Shown: one piece after another, positions 50,335 through 58,913 of the stretch | How positions within the stretch are numbered: the first letter of the stretch is position 1 | Layout of the letters: each line of letters begins with the position of its first letter | Assembly (NCBI GenBank): GCA_036374135.1 | Contig: DASUUK010000003.1 | Location: 1-64,000 of the forward strand | From: Euzebyales bacterium | GTDB taxonomy: Bacteria; Actinomycetota; Nitriliruptoria; Euzebyales; JAHELV01 | DNA: 64,000 nt | Direction of reading: 5' to 3' | Program-made: the position numbers and the translations under genes | The notes under the pieces: model-generated | Databases searched by the model: none | Told to the model about the DNA's origin: nothing | The model's input: the letters and a program-made list of their open reading frames with translations, nothing else

Positions 50335-51606
50335 TCAGTCGCGGCGGCCCGGCAGCAGCCCCGACAGTGCGGCAGCGGCCAGCGCGCAGAGCAGAACCAG
50401 GCCGAGCCCCCACCGCAGGCCCGCATCGTCGGCGACGACGCCGATGAGCGGCGGCACGATCAGGAAGCTCAACCTGGCGATCCACGACGCGATCGCGATG
50501 CCGTCCGCACTGCGGACGCCGGGGATGTCGCCGGCGGCGGCGAACCCCAGCGGGAACAGTGTCGCCACACCCAGACCGGCCAGTCCGAAACCAGCGATCA
50601 CGACGGCCGGCACCGGTCCCGCCGCAGCTGCGAGCATGCCGACGGCGGCCAGCAGAGAGCCGGTCCGGGCCACGCGCGCCGCGCCGAAACGGTCGACGAA
50701 CCGGTCGCCGGTCACGCGACCCACGACCATCAGCGTCTGTGCGGCGACGAAGCCGAGGCCGGCCACGAAGGGTCCGGCCCCGAGCGTCTCGCGCAGGTGC
50801 ACGGCGGCCCAGGACGCGGCCGAGTCCTCGACCGCGCCACCCATGGTGGGCAGCGCGGCCAACCCGAGCAGCAGCCAGGGCGCGGTGCGCAGCGCCTGGA
50901 GCACGCCCCGGCCCCCGTGTCCGTCGGCGGCGGGCTCGGGTTCCGGCGGCGGACCGGCGACCGGGTTCGGCGACGCCCCGGTCTGCGCCGTCCGCTCCGT
51001 CTCCTCGTGGCCGGGCAGCTGCCAGCGTGCCGACACCAGCAGCACGACGGTGAGCAGGAGCGCGACACCGGTCAGGTGAGCGACCCGCGGGACGTCGAGC
51101 CCGACCGCCGTGGCACCGATCAGGCCGCCGGCCACGGCGCCCGCGCTCCACAGCGCGTGGAAGCTGTTGATGATGCTGCGGCCGTAGCGCCGCTGGACCC
51201 GCAGCGCATGTGCGTTCATCGCGGCGTCGGTCACCGCGTCGGCCGCGCCCATCGCGAACAGCGAGCCCGCGAATGCCAGCCAGGTCGGTGCCACGGCCAC
51301 CAACGGCATCGTCGCCGTACCGAGCACCGCACACACGGTCGCCGTCCGCCCCGATCCGAAGCGGGCGGTCAGTGCGCCCGCGGCGGCGCCGAGCGCCAGC
51401 CCACCCAGCGGTCCGGCGGCCCACCCGACGCCGAATGCGGTGTTGGTGAGATCCAGCTCGCTCTTGATGGCCGGAAGCCACGGCACGACGTTGGCGATGA
51501 TCAGGCCGTTGACGCAGAACAGCACCGCCACGGACAGCCGGGCACGCCGGACGACGTCGTCGGGCACCGACGACGTCGGCGGGGGGAGGAACGAGTGGGT
51601 CGCCAT
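50335..51606 (-). CDS. MFS transporter
   Basis: 423 aa from the ATG at 51604-51606 (MATHSFLPPPTSSVPDD). Twelve hydrophobic spans in two halves with a central loop rich in Pro/Glu (NPVAGPPPEPEPAADGHG). The first loop carries the MFS motif-A-like GALTARFGSGRTATVCA; RVTGDRFVDRFGAARV is its counterpart in the second half. The sequence pattern is of the FucP/YfkF-like sugar or drug porters. Substrate unknown. No ribosome site is obvious. Confidence 0.85.
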   Translation of the reverse strand: MATHSFLPPPTSSVPDDVVRRARLSVAVLFCVNGLIIANVVPWLPAIKSELDLTNTAFGVGWAAGPLGGLALGAAAGALTARFGSGRTATVCAVLGTATMPLVAVAPTWLAFAGSLFAMGAADAVTDAAMNAHALRVQRRYGRSIINSFHALWSAGAVAGGLIGATAVGLDVPRVAHLTGVALLLTVVLLVSARWQLPGHEETERTAQTGASPNPVAGPPPEPEPAADGHGGRGVLQALRTAPWLLLGLAALPTMGGAVEDSAASWAAVHLRETLGAGPFVAGLGFVAAQTLMVVGRVTGDRFVDRFGAARVARTGSLLAAVGMLAAAAGPVPAVVIAGFGLAGLGVATLFPLGFAAAGDIPGVRSADGIAIASWIARLSFLIVPPLIGVVADDAGLRWGLGLVLLCALAAAALSGLLPGRRD

Positions 51607-51694
51607 ACGACCACGGCAGTCTGACATCGCCGGGCGTGCGCGGCCGCGGGCACGGGCCCGAGGATGCGCCAACAGCCGCTAACATGTGAGGATC

Positions 51695-51706
51695 TGTTCA
51701 TACGAT
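51695..51706 (+). promoter_or_regulatory. Possible SmtB/ArsR operator half-site over -10
   Basis: TGTTCATACGAT carries TGTTCATA, one half of the usual TATGAACA/TGTTCATA operator of SmtB-type zinc sensors, and overlaps the -10-like TACGAT (51701-51706) upstream of the sensor gene. The other half is not well conserved. Confidence 0.3.
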
Positions 51707-51720
51707 CTGGTGGCGATGTC

Positions 51721-52089
51721 ATGCAGCAGCACGCCACGCTCCGGCCACCGCCGGGCACCGACCACGAACTGGTCGCGGCCGTGCTGCGCGACCAACCCGA
51801 CGACGATCAGATCGGCCGTCTGGCCGACGTCTTCGCGCTGCTGGGCGATCCCGGCCGGCTGCGGCTGCTCGCCGCGCTGCTCAGCAGCGACGAGCTCTGC
51901 GTGACAGACCTGGCCGTGGTCAGTGGGCTGAGCGAGTCGGCGACGTCGCACGCTCTGCGGCTGTTGCGCGCCCACACCGTCGTCCGTGCCCGACGGGTGG
52001 GTCGCCACGTGCACTACTCGCTCCGGGACGGGCACGTCCGGACCCTGCTGGCGACCGCGATCGACCACGTGACGCATGACCGTGGGTAG
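51721..52089 (+). CDS. SmtB/ArsR-family metal sensor
   Basis: 122 aa. Winged helix: ADVFALLGDPGRLRLLAALL, SSDELCVTDLAVVSGLSESA, TSHALRLLRAHTVVRARRVG, RHVHYSLRDGHV. The ELCVxDL element and the C-terminal helix DGHVRTLLATAIDHVTHD place Asp and His residues as in the alpha-5 zinc site of SmtB/CzrA. So it probably releases its operator when Zn2+ (or Cd/Co) rises. It overlaps the exporter gene downstream by 14 nt. Confidence 0.9.
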   Translation: MQQHATLRPPPGTDHELVAAVLRDQPDDDQIGRLADVFALLGDPGRLRLLAALLSSDELCVTDLAVVSGLSESATSHALRLLRAHTVVRARRVGRHVHYSLRDGHVRTLLATAIDHVTHDRG

Positions 52090-53047
52090 GTACCACGAGG
52101 TTCCTCGGCGGACCGCGGACCGGGATCTGTCACGGCGCCGTGACCGTGCGCTGTGGATCGCGCTGGTGCTCAACGGCGGCTTCATGGTCGCCGAGCTCGT
52201 CGGCGGTCTGGTGTTCAGCTCGCTGGCACTGCTGGCCGACGCGGCCCACATGCTGTCGGACGCGGCCGGTCTGGCGATCGCGCTCGTCGCGCAACGCCTG
52301 GTCGACCGCCCGGCGTCCGTGCGGCACACGTACGGCATGCAGCGGGCCGAGGTGCTGGGAGCGCAGGCCAACGGCGTGCTGCTGCTGGCCACCGCCGGCT
52401 GGATCCTGTTCGAGGGCGCCCGTCGCATCGGGGATCCACCGGACGTCGCCGGCACCGGCGTGCTGATCGTCGCCGTGCTGGGTCTGGCCGTCAACGTCGG
52501 CAGCGCCGTCATGCTGGCGCGCGCGTCCGGTCGCAGCCTGAACATGCGCGGCGCCTACACCCACATGCTGGCCGACGCGGCGGGATCGGTCGGCGTCATC
52601 GTGGCCGCGGTCGCCGTGATCGCCTTCGGCGCGAACTGGGTCGACCCGGCCGCGTCGATCATCATCGGGCTGTTGGTGATCCGGACCTCCTGGGGGCTGC
52701 TGCGCGACACCACCCACGTGCTGCTCGAGGGCGCCCCCGACTCGATCGACGCCGCCGAGGTGGAGCAGTGGCTGGGGATGGCAGCGGGCGTGGCATCGGT
52801 GCATCACATCCACCTGTGGCATCTGACGTCGGAGACCACGGCGCTGTCGGCACACGTCGTGCTGGAGGGTCGTCCGAGCCTGCACCAGGCCCAGGCCCAC
52901 GGCGACATCCTCAAGGACCAACTTGCCGAGCGCTTCGCGATCGCCCACACCACGCTGGAGCTCGAGTGCCATCAGTGCGAACCCGAGCCGGCGGACGTCG
53001 TGTCAGCCGTCGAACCGCCGCAGCCGCAGGGAGTGGAGCGCGACTGA
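52076..53047 (+). CDS. Cation diffusion facilitator (Zn2+/Cd2+/Co2+ efflux)
   Basis: 323 aa. Six spans (residues about 25-215). Metal sites ADAAHMLSDAAGLAIAL in span 2 and HMLADAAGSVGVIV in span 5 show the H/DxxxD pairs of Zn-CDF proteins; the loop is short and not His-rich. The cytosolic domain has VASVHHIHLWHLTSETTALS, HVVLEGRP, and the end LELECHQC with two Cys that may aid binding. Exports divalent metal with H+ exchange. Start overlaps the sensor gene, so the pair is one self-regulated operon. Confidence 0.92.
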   Translation: MTVGRYHEVPRRTADRDLSRRRDRALWIALVLNGGFMVAELVGGLVFSSLALLADAAHMLSDAAGLAIALVAQRLVDRPASVRHTYGMQRAEVLGAQANGVLLLATAGWILFEGARRIGDPPDVAGTGVLIVAVLGLAVNVGSAVMLARASGRSLNMRGAYTHMLADAAGSVGVIVAAVAVIAFGANWVDPAASIIIGLLVIRTSWGLLRDTTHVLLEGAPDSIDAAEVEQWLGMAAGVASVHHIHLWHLTSETTALSAHVVLEGRPSLHQAQAHGDILKDQLAERFAIAHTTLELECHQCEPEPADVVSAVEPPQPQGVERD

Positions 53048-53123
53048 GACGCTCGAGAACGCCATCGCCACTCCGCCACGCGTCCGGTCGGTGAACCCCA
53101 CTCGGGTGGGTGGAACCTATGGA

Positions 53124-54515
53124 TCACGCCGCCGCGCGACGGGGCAGGCGGAGGGTGAACGTGGTCCCGTCGCCCTGCTGGCTGACCACCGTCAGCTCGC
53201 CGCCGTGCAACCGCGCGTTCTCCCGGGCGATCGCCAGCCCGAGCCCCGTGCCCCCCGCACTGCGCGACCGGTCGACCTTGTAGAAGCGCTCGAAGATGCG
53301 CTGCAGGTGATGCGGCGCGATGCCGTCACCGTGGTCGGTCACGTCGACGCACACGTCGTCGCCGGACGACCGGACGGTCACGACGACCGGCGGGCCCCCG
53401 TACGTCCGAGCGTTGCCGACGAGGTTGCCGATGATCGCATCCAGACGACGCGCATCCATCAGCACGGTGACGCCGTCGTCGTCGCCGCGGACCTGGACGT
53501 CGCCGTCCCACCCCCGCGAGCGCAACGCGCCGGCGATCCCCCGCGTCACGTCGACCCGTTCCAGGGTCACCTCCGCCGCCCCGGCATCCATGCGCGAGAT
53601 CTCCATGAGGTCCTCGACCAGCGCGGCGAGCCGCCGGCTCTCGACCACGACCAGCCGTGCCGCGCGACGTCCGGCGTCGGTGAGGCCGTCGGTGTTGGCC
53701 TCCAGCACCTCGCACGCGGTCGTGAGCGCCGTCAGCGGCGTCCGCAGCTCGTGTGAGACGTCCGAGACGAAGCGGCGCTGCCCGGCCTCCAGCTCCCGCA
53801 GCTCGCCGATGTTGCGGCGCAGTGCCGCCGTCATCGCGTTGAACGCGCGGGCGAGCTCGGCCAGCTCGTCGTCGCCCTCGACCTCCAGGCGCGCGTCGAG
53901 GTCACCCGCGGCGACCGAACGCACGGCCGCCCGGGTGCGCGCGATGGGACGCAGCAGACCGGACGCGGCGGCCGCACCGACCGCGGCCGACACGACGACG
54001 AGCGCGCCGCTGGTCGCGGCGAGCACCGCGGCCAGACGCGACAGGTCCTGGCCGGTCCGCTGCTGCGGGAAGAACAGGTACAGCTCCGGCCCGGTGGGCA
54101 CCACCGCGCCGCCGACCACGATGACCGGCTCACCGCCAGCGGTCGTCCGCTGCGCCACGACGCGGCCGTTGGCGACCGGTCCACGCACGACGTCGGGCAC
54201 CTGCGCCGCCGTGAACCGTGGCGCGGTCGTGAGCGTCCTGTCGCCCAGCGTGGCGACCACCTCGGCGGTGCTGCGTGCCCTGACCTGCGTGAGGAACCGG
54301 CGCAGCTGTGGCGCCGTCGGCTCGAGCGGGAGCGTGGCGGCCGCGTCCTCCAGGTGGACGCGCGCCTCGCGTGACGCCTGCTCGATGTTCGACCGCCACG
54401 TGTCGCCTCGCACGATCGCGAATGAGATGCCGGCGACGGCGACAGCGACCAGCGCGGAGACCATCGCGAAGGTCAGGGTCAGCCGGGCGCGCAGACCCAG
54501 CGGACGTCTGCTCAC
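53124..54515 (-). CDS. MtrB-like sensor histidine kinase
   Basis: 463 aa from a GTG overlapping the regulator's stop (GTGA at 54512-54515). Span 1 is TLTFAMVSALVAVAVAGISF; an extracellular domain of about 130 residues and span 2 (VLAATSGALVVVSAAVGAAA) follow. HAMP is LLRPIARTRAAVRSVAAGDL. H-box is RFVSDVSHELRTPLTALT with His255; N-box IIGNLVGNARTYGG; G1 DHGDGIAPHHL; F-box FERFYKVDRSRS; G2 GTGLGLAIARENARLHGG. The RRFVSDVSHELRTPL text and gene context recall actinobacterial MtrB, though the partner gene order is different. Confidence 0.9.
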   Translation of the reverse strand: MSRRPLGLRARLTLTFAMVSALVAVAVAGISFAIVRGDTWRSNIEQASREARVHLEDAAATLPLEPTAPQLRRFLTQVRARSTAEVVATLGDRTLTTAPRFTAAQVPDVVRGPVANGRVVAQRTTAGGEPVIVVGGAVVPTGPELYLFFPQQRTGQDLSRLAAVLAATSGALVVVSAAVGAAAASGLLRPIARTRAAVRSVAAGDLDARLEVEGDDELAELARAFNAMTAALRRNIGELRELEAGQRRFVSDVSHELRTPLTALTTACEVLEANTDGLTDAGRRAARLVVVESRRLAALVEDLMEISRMDAGAAEVTLERVDVTRGIAGALRSRGWDGDVQVRGDDDGVTVLMDARRLDAIIGNLVGNARTYGGPPVVVTVRSSGDDVCVDVTDHGDGIAPHHLQRIFERFYKVDRSRSAGGTGLGLAIARENARLHGGELTVVSQQGDGTTFTLRLPRRAAA

Positions 54516-55204
54516 CGGGGCGTCACCAGCTTGTAGCCGACGCCCCGGACCGTCTGGATCAGTGTGGGCTCGGCCGGATCCGGCTCGATCTTCGCGCGCA
54601 GGCGCTGGACGCAGACGTCGACCAGACGCGAGTCCCCGAGGTACTCGTACTCCCACACCCGTTCGAGCAGCAGTTGCCGCGTGAACACCTGCCCGGGGCG
54701 GGCCGACAGCTCGAGCAGCAGGCGCAGCTCGGTCGGCGTGAGGTGGACCTCCTCGCCTGCCTTCTCGACGACCATGCCCGTCGGATCGATCGTGACGTCG
54801 TCGAACCGGCGCACGCCCTCGTCCGGCGCACCGGCGCCCCGCCGTAGCACCGCCTTGATGCGCGCGAGCAGCACCCGCATCTCGAACGGCTTCGTCACGT
54901 AGTCGTCCGCGCCTGACTCGAGGCCGAGCACGACGTCGATCGGGTCGCTGCGGGCGGTCAGCATGATGATCGGCACACGGTCGGTGCGGCGGATCTCGCG
55001 GCAGACCTCCAGGCCGTCGCGACCCGGCAGCATCACGTCGAGCAGCACCAGGTCGGGGCGCCGCTGCCGCCACTGCTCGATCGCCGCATCACCCGTGGCG
55101 GCCGTGCCGACGCGGTGTCCGTAGCTGGACAGCGCGAGGGCGACCGCCTCGCTTGTCGAGGGGTCGTCTTCGACGAGCAGGATGTCGGCCACGGGCTGCA
55201 TCAT
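54512..55204 (-). CDS. MtrA-like OmpR-family response regulator
   Basis: 230 aa, first ATG of two at 55202-55204. Receiver: acidic VEDDP, phosphoacceptor Asp56 (LVLLDVMLPGRDGLEV), Lys105 (YVTKPFE). The run PIDVVLGLESGADDYVTKPF is very close to MtrA. Winged helix: VHLTPTELRLLLELSARPGQ, LVDVCVQRLRAKIEPDPAEP and TVRGVGYKL. MtrA governs cell-wall hydrolases, division and replication timing in actinobacteria. A GTNAC-N6-GTNAC repeat upstream of the GerMN gene fits its binding site. A hairpin lies just before this gene. Confidence 0.9.
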   Translation of the reverse strand: MMQPVADILLVEDDPSTSEAVALALSSYGHRVGTAATGDAAIEQWRQRRPDLVLLDVMLPGRDGLEVCREIRRTDRVPIIMLTARSDPIDVVLGLESGADDYVTKPFEMRVLLARIKAVLRRGAGAPDEGVRRFDDVTIDPTGMVVEKAGEEVHLTPTELRLLLELSARPGQVFTRQLLLERVWEYEYLGDSRLVDVCVQRLRAKIEPDPAEPTLIQTVRGVGYKLVTPR

Positions 55205-55258
55205 TGCAGCTTCGCCGCCGCTGGTCGGTGGTGCCTCCCCGGACGCGGGAGCGGGCCG

Positions 55259-55286
55259 GTGCCCGGCCACCGCAGTGGCCGGGCAC
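55259..55286. terminator. Hairpin between GerMN gene and mtrA-like gene
   Basis: GTGCCCGGCCAC and GTGGCCGGGCAC form a perfect 12-bp stem with loop CGCA, 30 nt after the GerMN stop and 55 nt before the regulator ATG. It could terminate or attenuate read-through, lowering regulator expression relative to the GerMN protein. Confidence 0.65.
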
Positions 55287-55316
55287 GGCTCTCCCACCGG
55301 TGCAGGCACGTGCAGC

Positions 55317-56588
55317 TCAGGGCGAGATGCGCGACGACCGGTGCAACGCCCCACGCATCGCGCCACGGGTCGCCGCGTTCACGGTACCGGTGACCCGCAC
55401 ACCCTCGGCGCGTTGGAGCACCCGGGTCGCGCGGCGCGCGTTGTAGCCGAAGTAGCCGTCGATCGGCAGCGGGCGCTGGGGCGGCCTGGCGCTGCTGGCG
55501 AAGTGACCGTGCTGGACCGTGTTCAGCTGCACCTTCCAGTCGCGAACGTCGGCGCCACGCATGCCGCGTCGCAGCGTGCGGACCCGTGCGCCATGCTTGA
55601 CGTCGATGACGATCCGCGTCGGGCCGGCGAGCTCGATCACCCGGAAGCCGGTCCGGCCACGCAGGCCGGCACCGAAGGTCGACTGGCCCTCGAACTGCCC
55701 GCCGTAGCGCACGGTGCGCAGTGTCGGCAGCTTCGGGGTCAACGACGCCGGGCTGAACAACCGGGGGAAGCCGATCTCGTCGAGGTCGATGGTGCGGGCC
55801 TGCAGATCGATCTGCAGCGCAGTGTTGGCATTGGTGGCGATCGGCCGGCCGCTGCCACCCTGCCGCGCCACGGCGGCGTAGCGGATGGTGTAGGCGGGGC
55901 GTCCGCCGTCGAACTCGAACACCATGCGGTCGTAGCCGTCATGGCGCGCGGCGCGGATGGTGCGCAGCGTCGCCTCGGCACCGCTCGTGCGCCGGACCAT
56001 CGACCGGTTGGTCAACGCCGATCGCGTGCCACCGACGGGTGCGACGACAGGCACGCCACGACCGAGCCACTCGTAGAACGTCGCCTCGCTGCCATTGATC
56101 GAGTAGCGGGCGGTGTCGACGGTCGGGAACTGCGTGGCGGTCGCGTTGAGCTGCGACAGCAGGCTGGTCGATCCGCATGCCGTCGACGCGTTGGGTATCA
56201 CCTCGCGCAGGTCGCCGAAGTCGATGCGCGCGGTCCCATCGCGCAGGCTGACCGACCGCAGCATGCCCGCCGTCTCCGACGAGAACGCTGTGGCCAGAGG
56301 TCGGCTCGCCGCCTCCTCCTCGGTCGGTCCCTTCAACAACTCCTCCATCGCGCCGGTCAGGACCGCAGGTGCCTCAACGGTGCGGCTGAACCGCGCCAGC
56401 ACGTCGCACTCGCTGCCCGACGGCGTGAAGTACACGTTGACGCGCACGGTGTGGTCCGACGCCCTGGCCGAGCCGACCGGGACCAGCACGGTCAGCAGCG
56501 TCAGGATCGCGAGCCACACGAGTGCGCCGCGTCCGCCGCGACGGCGTGGGTCGACGCCCGGTGCCGCCGCCGATGTCGTGATGGTCAT
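55317..56588 (-). CDS. Exported GerMN protein with beta domain and peptidoglycan-binding end
   Basis: 423 aa. N-terminal anchor ALVWLAILTLLTVLVPVGSA, probably cleaved near ARA. Residues 45-160: GerMN domain (VNVYFTPSGSECDV, APAVLTGAMEELLKGPTEEE, IDFGDLREVIPNASTACG). Residues 190-345: AMIN-like beta domain (DRMVFEFDGGRPAYTI, RTGFRVIELAGPTRIVIDVK). Residues 350-420: peptidoglycan-binding repeat (LRRGMRGADVRDWKVQLN, IDGYFGYNARRATRVLQR). So it sits outside the membrane and touches the wall. It is encoded just ahead of an MtrAB-like pair, where LpqB (also GerMN) normally follows them. Likely a sensor partner or wall-remodelling aid. Confidence 0.85.
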   Translation of the reverse strand: MTITTSAAAPGVDPRRRGGRGALVWLAILTLLTVLVPVGSARASDHTVRVNVYFTPSGSECDVLARFSRTVEAPAVLTGAMEELLKGPTEEEAASRPLATAFSSETAGMLRSVSLRDGTARIDFGDLREVIPNASTACGSTSLLSQLNATATQFPTVDTARYSINGSEATFYEWLGRGVPVVAPVGGTRSALTNRSMVRRTSGAEATLRTIRAARHDGYDRMVFEFDGGRPAYTIRYAAVARQGGSGRPIATNANTALQIDLQARTIDLDEIGFPRLFSPASLTPKLPTLRTVRYGGQFEGQSTFGAGLRGRTGFRVIELAGPTRIVIDVKHGARVRTLRRGMRGADVRDWKVQLNTVQHGHFASSARPPQRPLPIDGYFGYNARRATRVLQRAEGVRVTGTVNAATRGAMRGALHRSSRISP

Positions 56589-56709
56589 GATCGCCCTCCG
56601 CGTCGATGGATCGCACGCGCCGCGATCCAGGTGTCGCACCGGTCCGCCGGGGGTCCGATGCCGTCAGGTAGAGGATGGGACGGCAGGTTCGCAGCCGGTT
56701 CGCGACCGG

Positions 56710-56725
56710 GTAACCGTTGCGTAAC
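56710..56725. promoter_or_regulatory. MtrA-type direct repeat GTAAC-N6-GTAAC
   Basis: GTAACCGTTGCGTAAC at 56710-56725 equals GTNAC-N6-GTNAC, the box described for actinobacterial MtrA. It lies in the 224-bp gap between the divergent GerMN and surE-like genes, 122 nt upstream of the GerMN ATG. Confidence 0.55.
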
Positions 56726-56812
56726 GACTGACGCGGCCGGTCGCCACGGCCGACCGGTGCCGGGTGCCAGACTGGCCGCCCGGGTCCCCCGAGGGGAACG
56801 GAGCACCGCACG

Positions 56813-57505
56813 ATGCGCCGCATGCTGCTGACCAACGACGACGGCGTGGACTCTCCGGCGCTCGTGCCGCTCGCCCGCACGCTGGCCGGCAGGGGCGACG
56901 TCACCGTGGTCGTGCCGGACCGCCAGCGGTCGTGGATCGGCAAGGCGCTGTCGCGCACCGGTGAGGTCGCGCTGGCCACGACCCGGCGCGGCGACGTGCC
57001 CATCACGACGTGCACCGGCTACCCGGCCGACGCGACCCAGCTCGGTGTGCATCAGGTGTGCGACGAACGGCCGGACGTGCTGGTGTCGGGCATCAACCTG
57101 GGTCTCAACCACGGGTCGGCGTTCCCGCTGTCGTCGGGCACCGTCGGCGCCGCCATCGAGGGATGGATCACCGGCGTCCCGGCGATCGCGTTCTCGACCG
57201 GTGTCGACGGGGACGGTTACCGCGCGTGGCGCCCCCAGATCAGTTCACCTCCCACGGCCGACGCGTGGGTACGCCTGGCCGAGGCCCGCGCGACGCCTGA
57301 AGGTCCACGTCGGGATGACTCGGTGATCGCGCTCCGCTCCGACGGACGTCGCCACGGACGCCGCCGATGCTGGCCGACGCCGCGGTCGGGTCAGCTCACG
57401 CCGGCCGGTTCGCGGGCGCGGGGACGCCCCCGACCAGGGGGTCGTGGCGCTGCACGATGCCGACCCCGCGGTTGCCCCGTCGCGCGCGCAGCGCCAGGAC
57501 CGTGA
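56813..57505 (+). pseudogene. surE: SurE 5'-nucleotidase with damaged C terminus
   Basis: The first 160 residues are a normal SurE: LLTNDDGVDSPALVPLARTL with the metal Asp pair, VVVPDRQRSWIGKALS, PDVLVSGINLGLNHG, and FPLSSGTVGAAIEGWITGVP. After AWVRLAEA (near 57290) the frame becomes Arg-rich with no homology to the end at 57505, and runs over the 3' end of the convergent EamA gene. A different frame near 57435 reads PDQGVVALHDADPAV, which resembles a SurE end, so one or more deletions or frameshifts are likely. It may have lost activity because the C-terminal hairpins build the dimer. Confidence 0.65.
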
Positions 57506-58394
57506 TCGTGGCGACCAGGACACCGGCGCCGAGCCACTGTGTGGGCGTCAACGTCGAACCGAACACGACCGCGCCGAGCGTGATGGCCGTCACCGGGAAC
57601 GTGAGCTCGGCGATCGTCGCGGCCGACGCCGGTGTCGTCCGCAGGCCGCGGTAGTACAGCAGCAGCGCGGCGAGCCCGGGGATGAGGGCGAGCAACAGCA
57701 ACGGTCCCAGCTGGTCGGAGCCGACGACCAGCGCCGCGGGACCGCCGGTCCACACGGCGATGACCGCTGCCGCGGGCAGGCCGAACACGAACCGCATGGC
57801 CGTCAGCTCCACGAAGGGGATGCCGGTCGCCAGACCACGGCCGAGGACCGTCCCGAGACCCCACAGCGTGGCGGCACCGACCGCCAGCGCACCTGCAGCG
57901 GCGGCCGGCGCAGTGATCCCGGCGGGATCGGCGAACGTGATGAGCCACGCCCCGCCCAGCCCGCCGACCAGGAACAGCCAGTAGCGCGGCGTCAACCGTT
58001 CCCCCAACAGGACGTGTGCGCCGGCGACGGCGATCAGCGGCTGCAGCTTCTGCAGCAGCAGCGGCGTGACCGGGTCGCCGAACCGGAAGGCGGCCGTGAA
58101 CAGCATCGTCGCGACCGCCGAGGCGCCGATGCCGATCACAGCCACGGCGACGCGATCCCGGGACGGCAGGGTCCGCCACGTCCGCGAGGTCCGGCCGAGC
58201 ACCGGGATCAGCAGCAGCACGACGATCGCGTGCTCCCAGGCGACCACCACCGATGGCGCGAGCTCCAGCGCGAGCCCCTGACGGAACAACCCGTCGGTGC
58301 CCCACAGCGCGGCGGCCAGACCGACCAGCACGACGCCAGGAAGCGTGGCGCCGGCGACCCGTGACGTCGTGCCCTGTGTACCCGTCTGCTCCAC
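57396..58394 (-). CDS. EamA/DMT-family permease
   Basis: 332 aa from a GTG at 58392-58394 (MEQTGTQG) with GGAG about 9 nt upstream. Ten hydrophobic spans in two EamA repeats: first GLAAALWGTDGLFRQGLALE, end of first repeat LLLQKLQPLIAVAGAHVLLG, second LAVGAATLWGLGTVLGRGLA, end PVTAITLGAVVFGSTLTPTQ. Exports metabolites such as amino acids or drugs; substrate unknown. Its last codons overlap the antisense tail of the damaged surE frame. Confidence 0.87.
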   Translation of the reverse strand: MEQTGTQGTTSRVAGATLPGVVLVGLAAALWGTDGLFRQGLALELAPSVVVAWEHAIVVLLLIPVLGRTSRTWRTLPSRDRVAVAVIGIGASAVATMLFTAAFRFGDPVTPLLLQKLQPLIAVAGAHVLLGERLTPRYWLFLVGGLGGAWLITFADPAGITAPAAAAGALAVGAATLWGLGTVLGRGLATGIPFVELTAMRFVFGLPAAAVIAVWTGGPAALVVGSDQLGPLLLLALIPGLAALLLYYRGLRTTPASAATIAELTFPVTAITLGAVVFGSTLTPTQWLGAGVLVATITVLALRARRGNRGVGIVQRHDPLVGGVPAPANRPA

Positions 58395-58564
58395 GTCGCG
58401 CGCTCCTGTCACCGGCAGCCGCCAGCGCCGTCCGTCGTCACGACCAGTCTGTCCGACGAGCGGCGACTTGGCGGCGAGCACGCTCCGCAGATGTCGGACA
58501 TCGCGGTGGCGCGTGCGCGTGGAGTCGTTCTGCCGGGGTGGCCTCCGCGTTCCCCGGCCCGGTG

Positions 58565-58879
58565 TCACTGACCGAGCTCGCTGGCCAGCGTCTCGGGATC
58601 GATCAGTCCACCGGCCGCCGCCAGCGCACCCGCCGTGGTCACCGCGCGATCGTAGACGGCCGCGAAGTAGTGCTCGGCCGCCATCTCGTGGCCGGGCAGC
58701 GGCGGCGGCCCCAGCGACCGTGGCACCGCGGCCGGGTCGGTCGTCATGCGAACGTCGCCGTGCGAGTCGGGCAGCACGGACGAGCCGCCCCAGAAGCTGA
58801 CGTCCATGCGCTGCTGGCGGTTGCGGTTGCGCTGTCCGCCCGAACGGTTCCGTCGTCGGCGGCTCCTGCTCCGAGTCAT
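58565..58879 (-). CDS. Small protein with Arg/Asn-rich basic head, 104 aa
   Basis: Starts TRSRSRRRRNRSGGQRNRNR, a strongly basic tail suited to binding nucleic acid, then MDVSFWGGSSVLPDSHGDVR. The conserved-looking C-terminal half is DPAAVPRSLGPPPLPGHEMA, then AEHYFAAVYDRAVTTAGALA and AAGGLIDPETL. I recognise the SLGPPPLPGHE-x-x-AEHYFA segment as typical of an actinobacterial family with no known role. It begins 34 nt after the stop of the SNF2 helicase gene on the same strand and is likely cotranscribed with it. Confidence 0.72.
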   Translation of the reverse strand: MTRSRSRRRRNRSGGQRNRNRQQRMDVSFWGGSSVLPDSHGDVRMTTDPAAVPRSLGPPPLPGHEMAAEHYFAAVYDRAVTTAGALAAAGGLIDPETLASELGQ

Positions 58880-58913
58880 GATGTGTGCCTACCGCTGTCG
58901 CTACTTGAGGCAC

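Noticed and set aside
50255-51685. N-terminal extension of the apgM frame
   Set aside because: The frame stays open across the MFS gene in another reading phase; apgM homologues start at the ATG at 50254.
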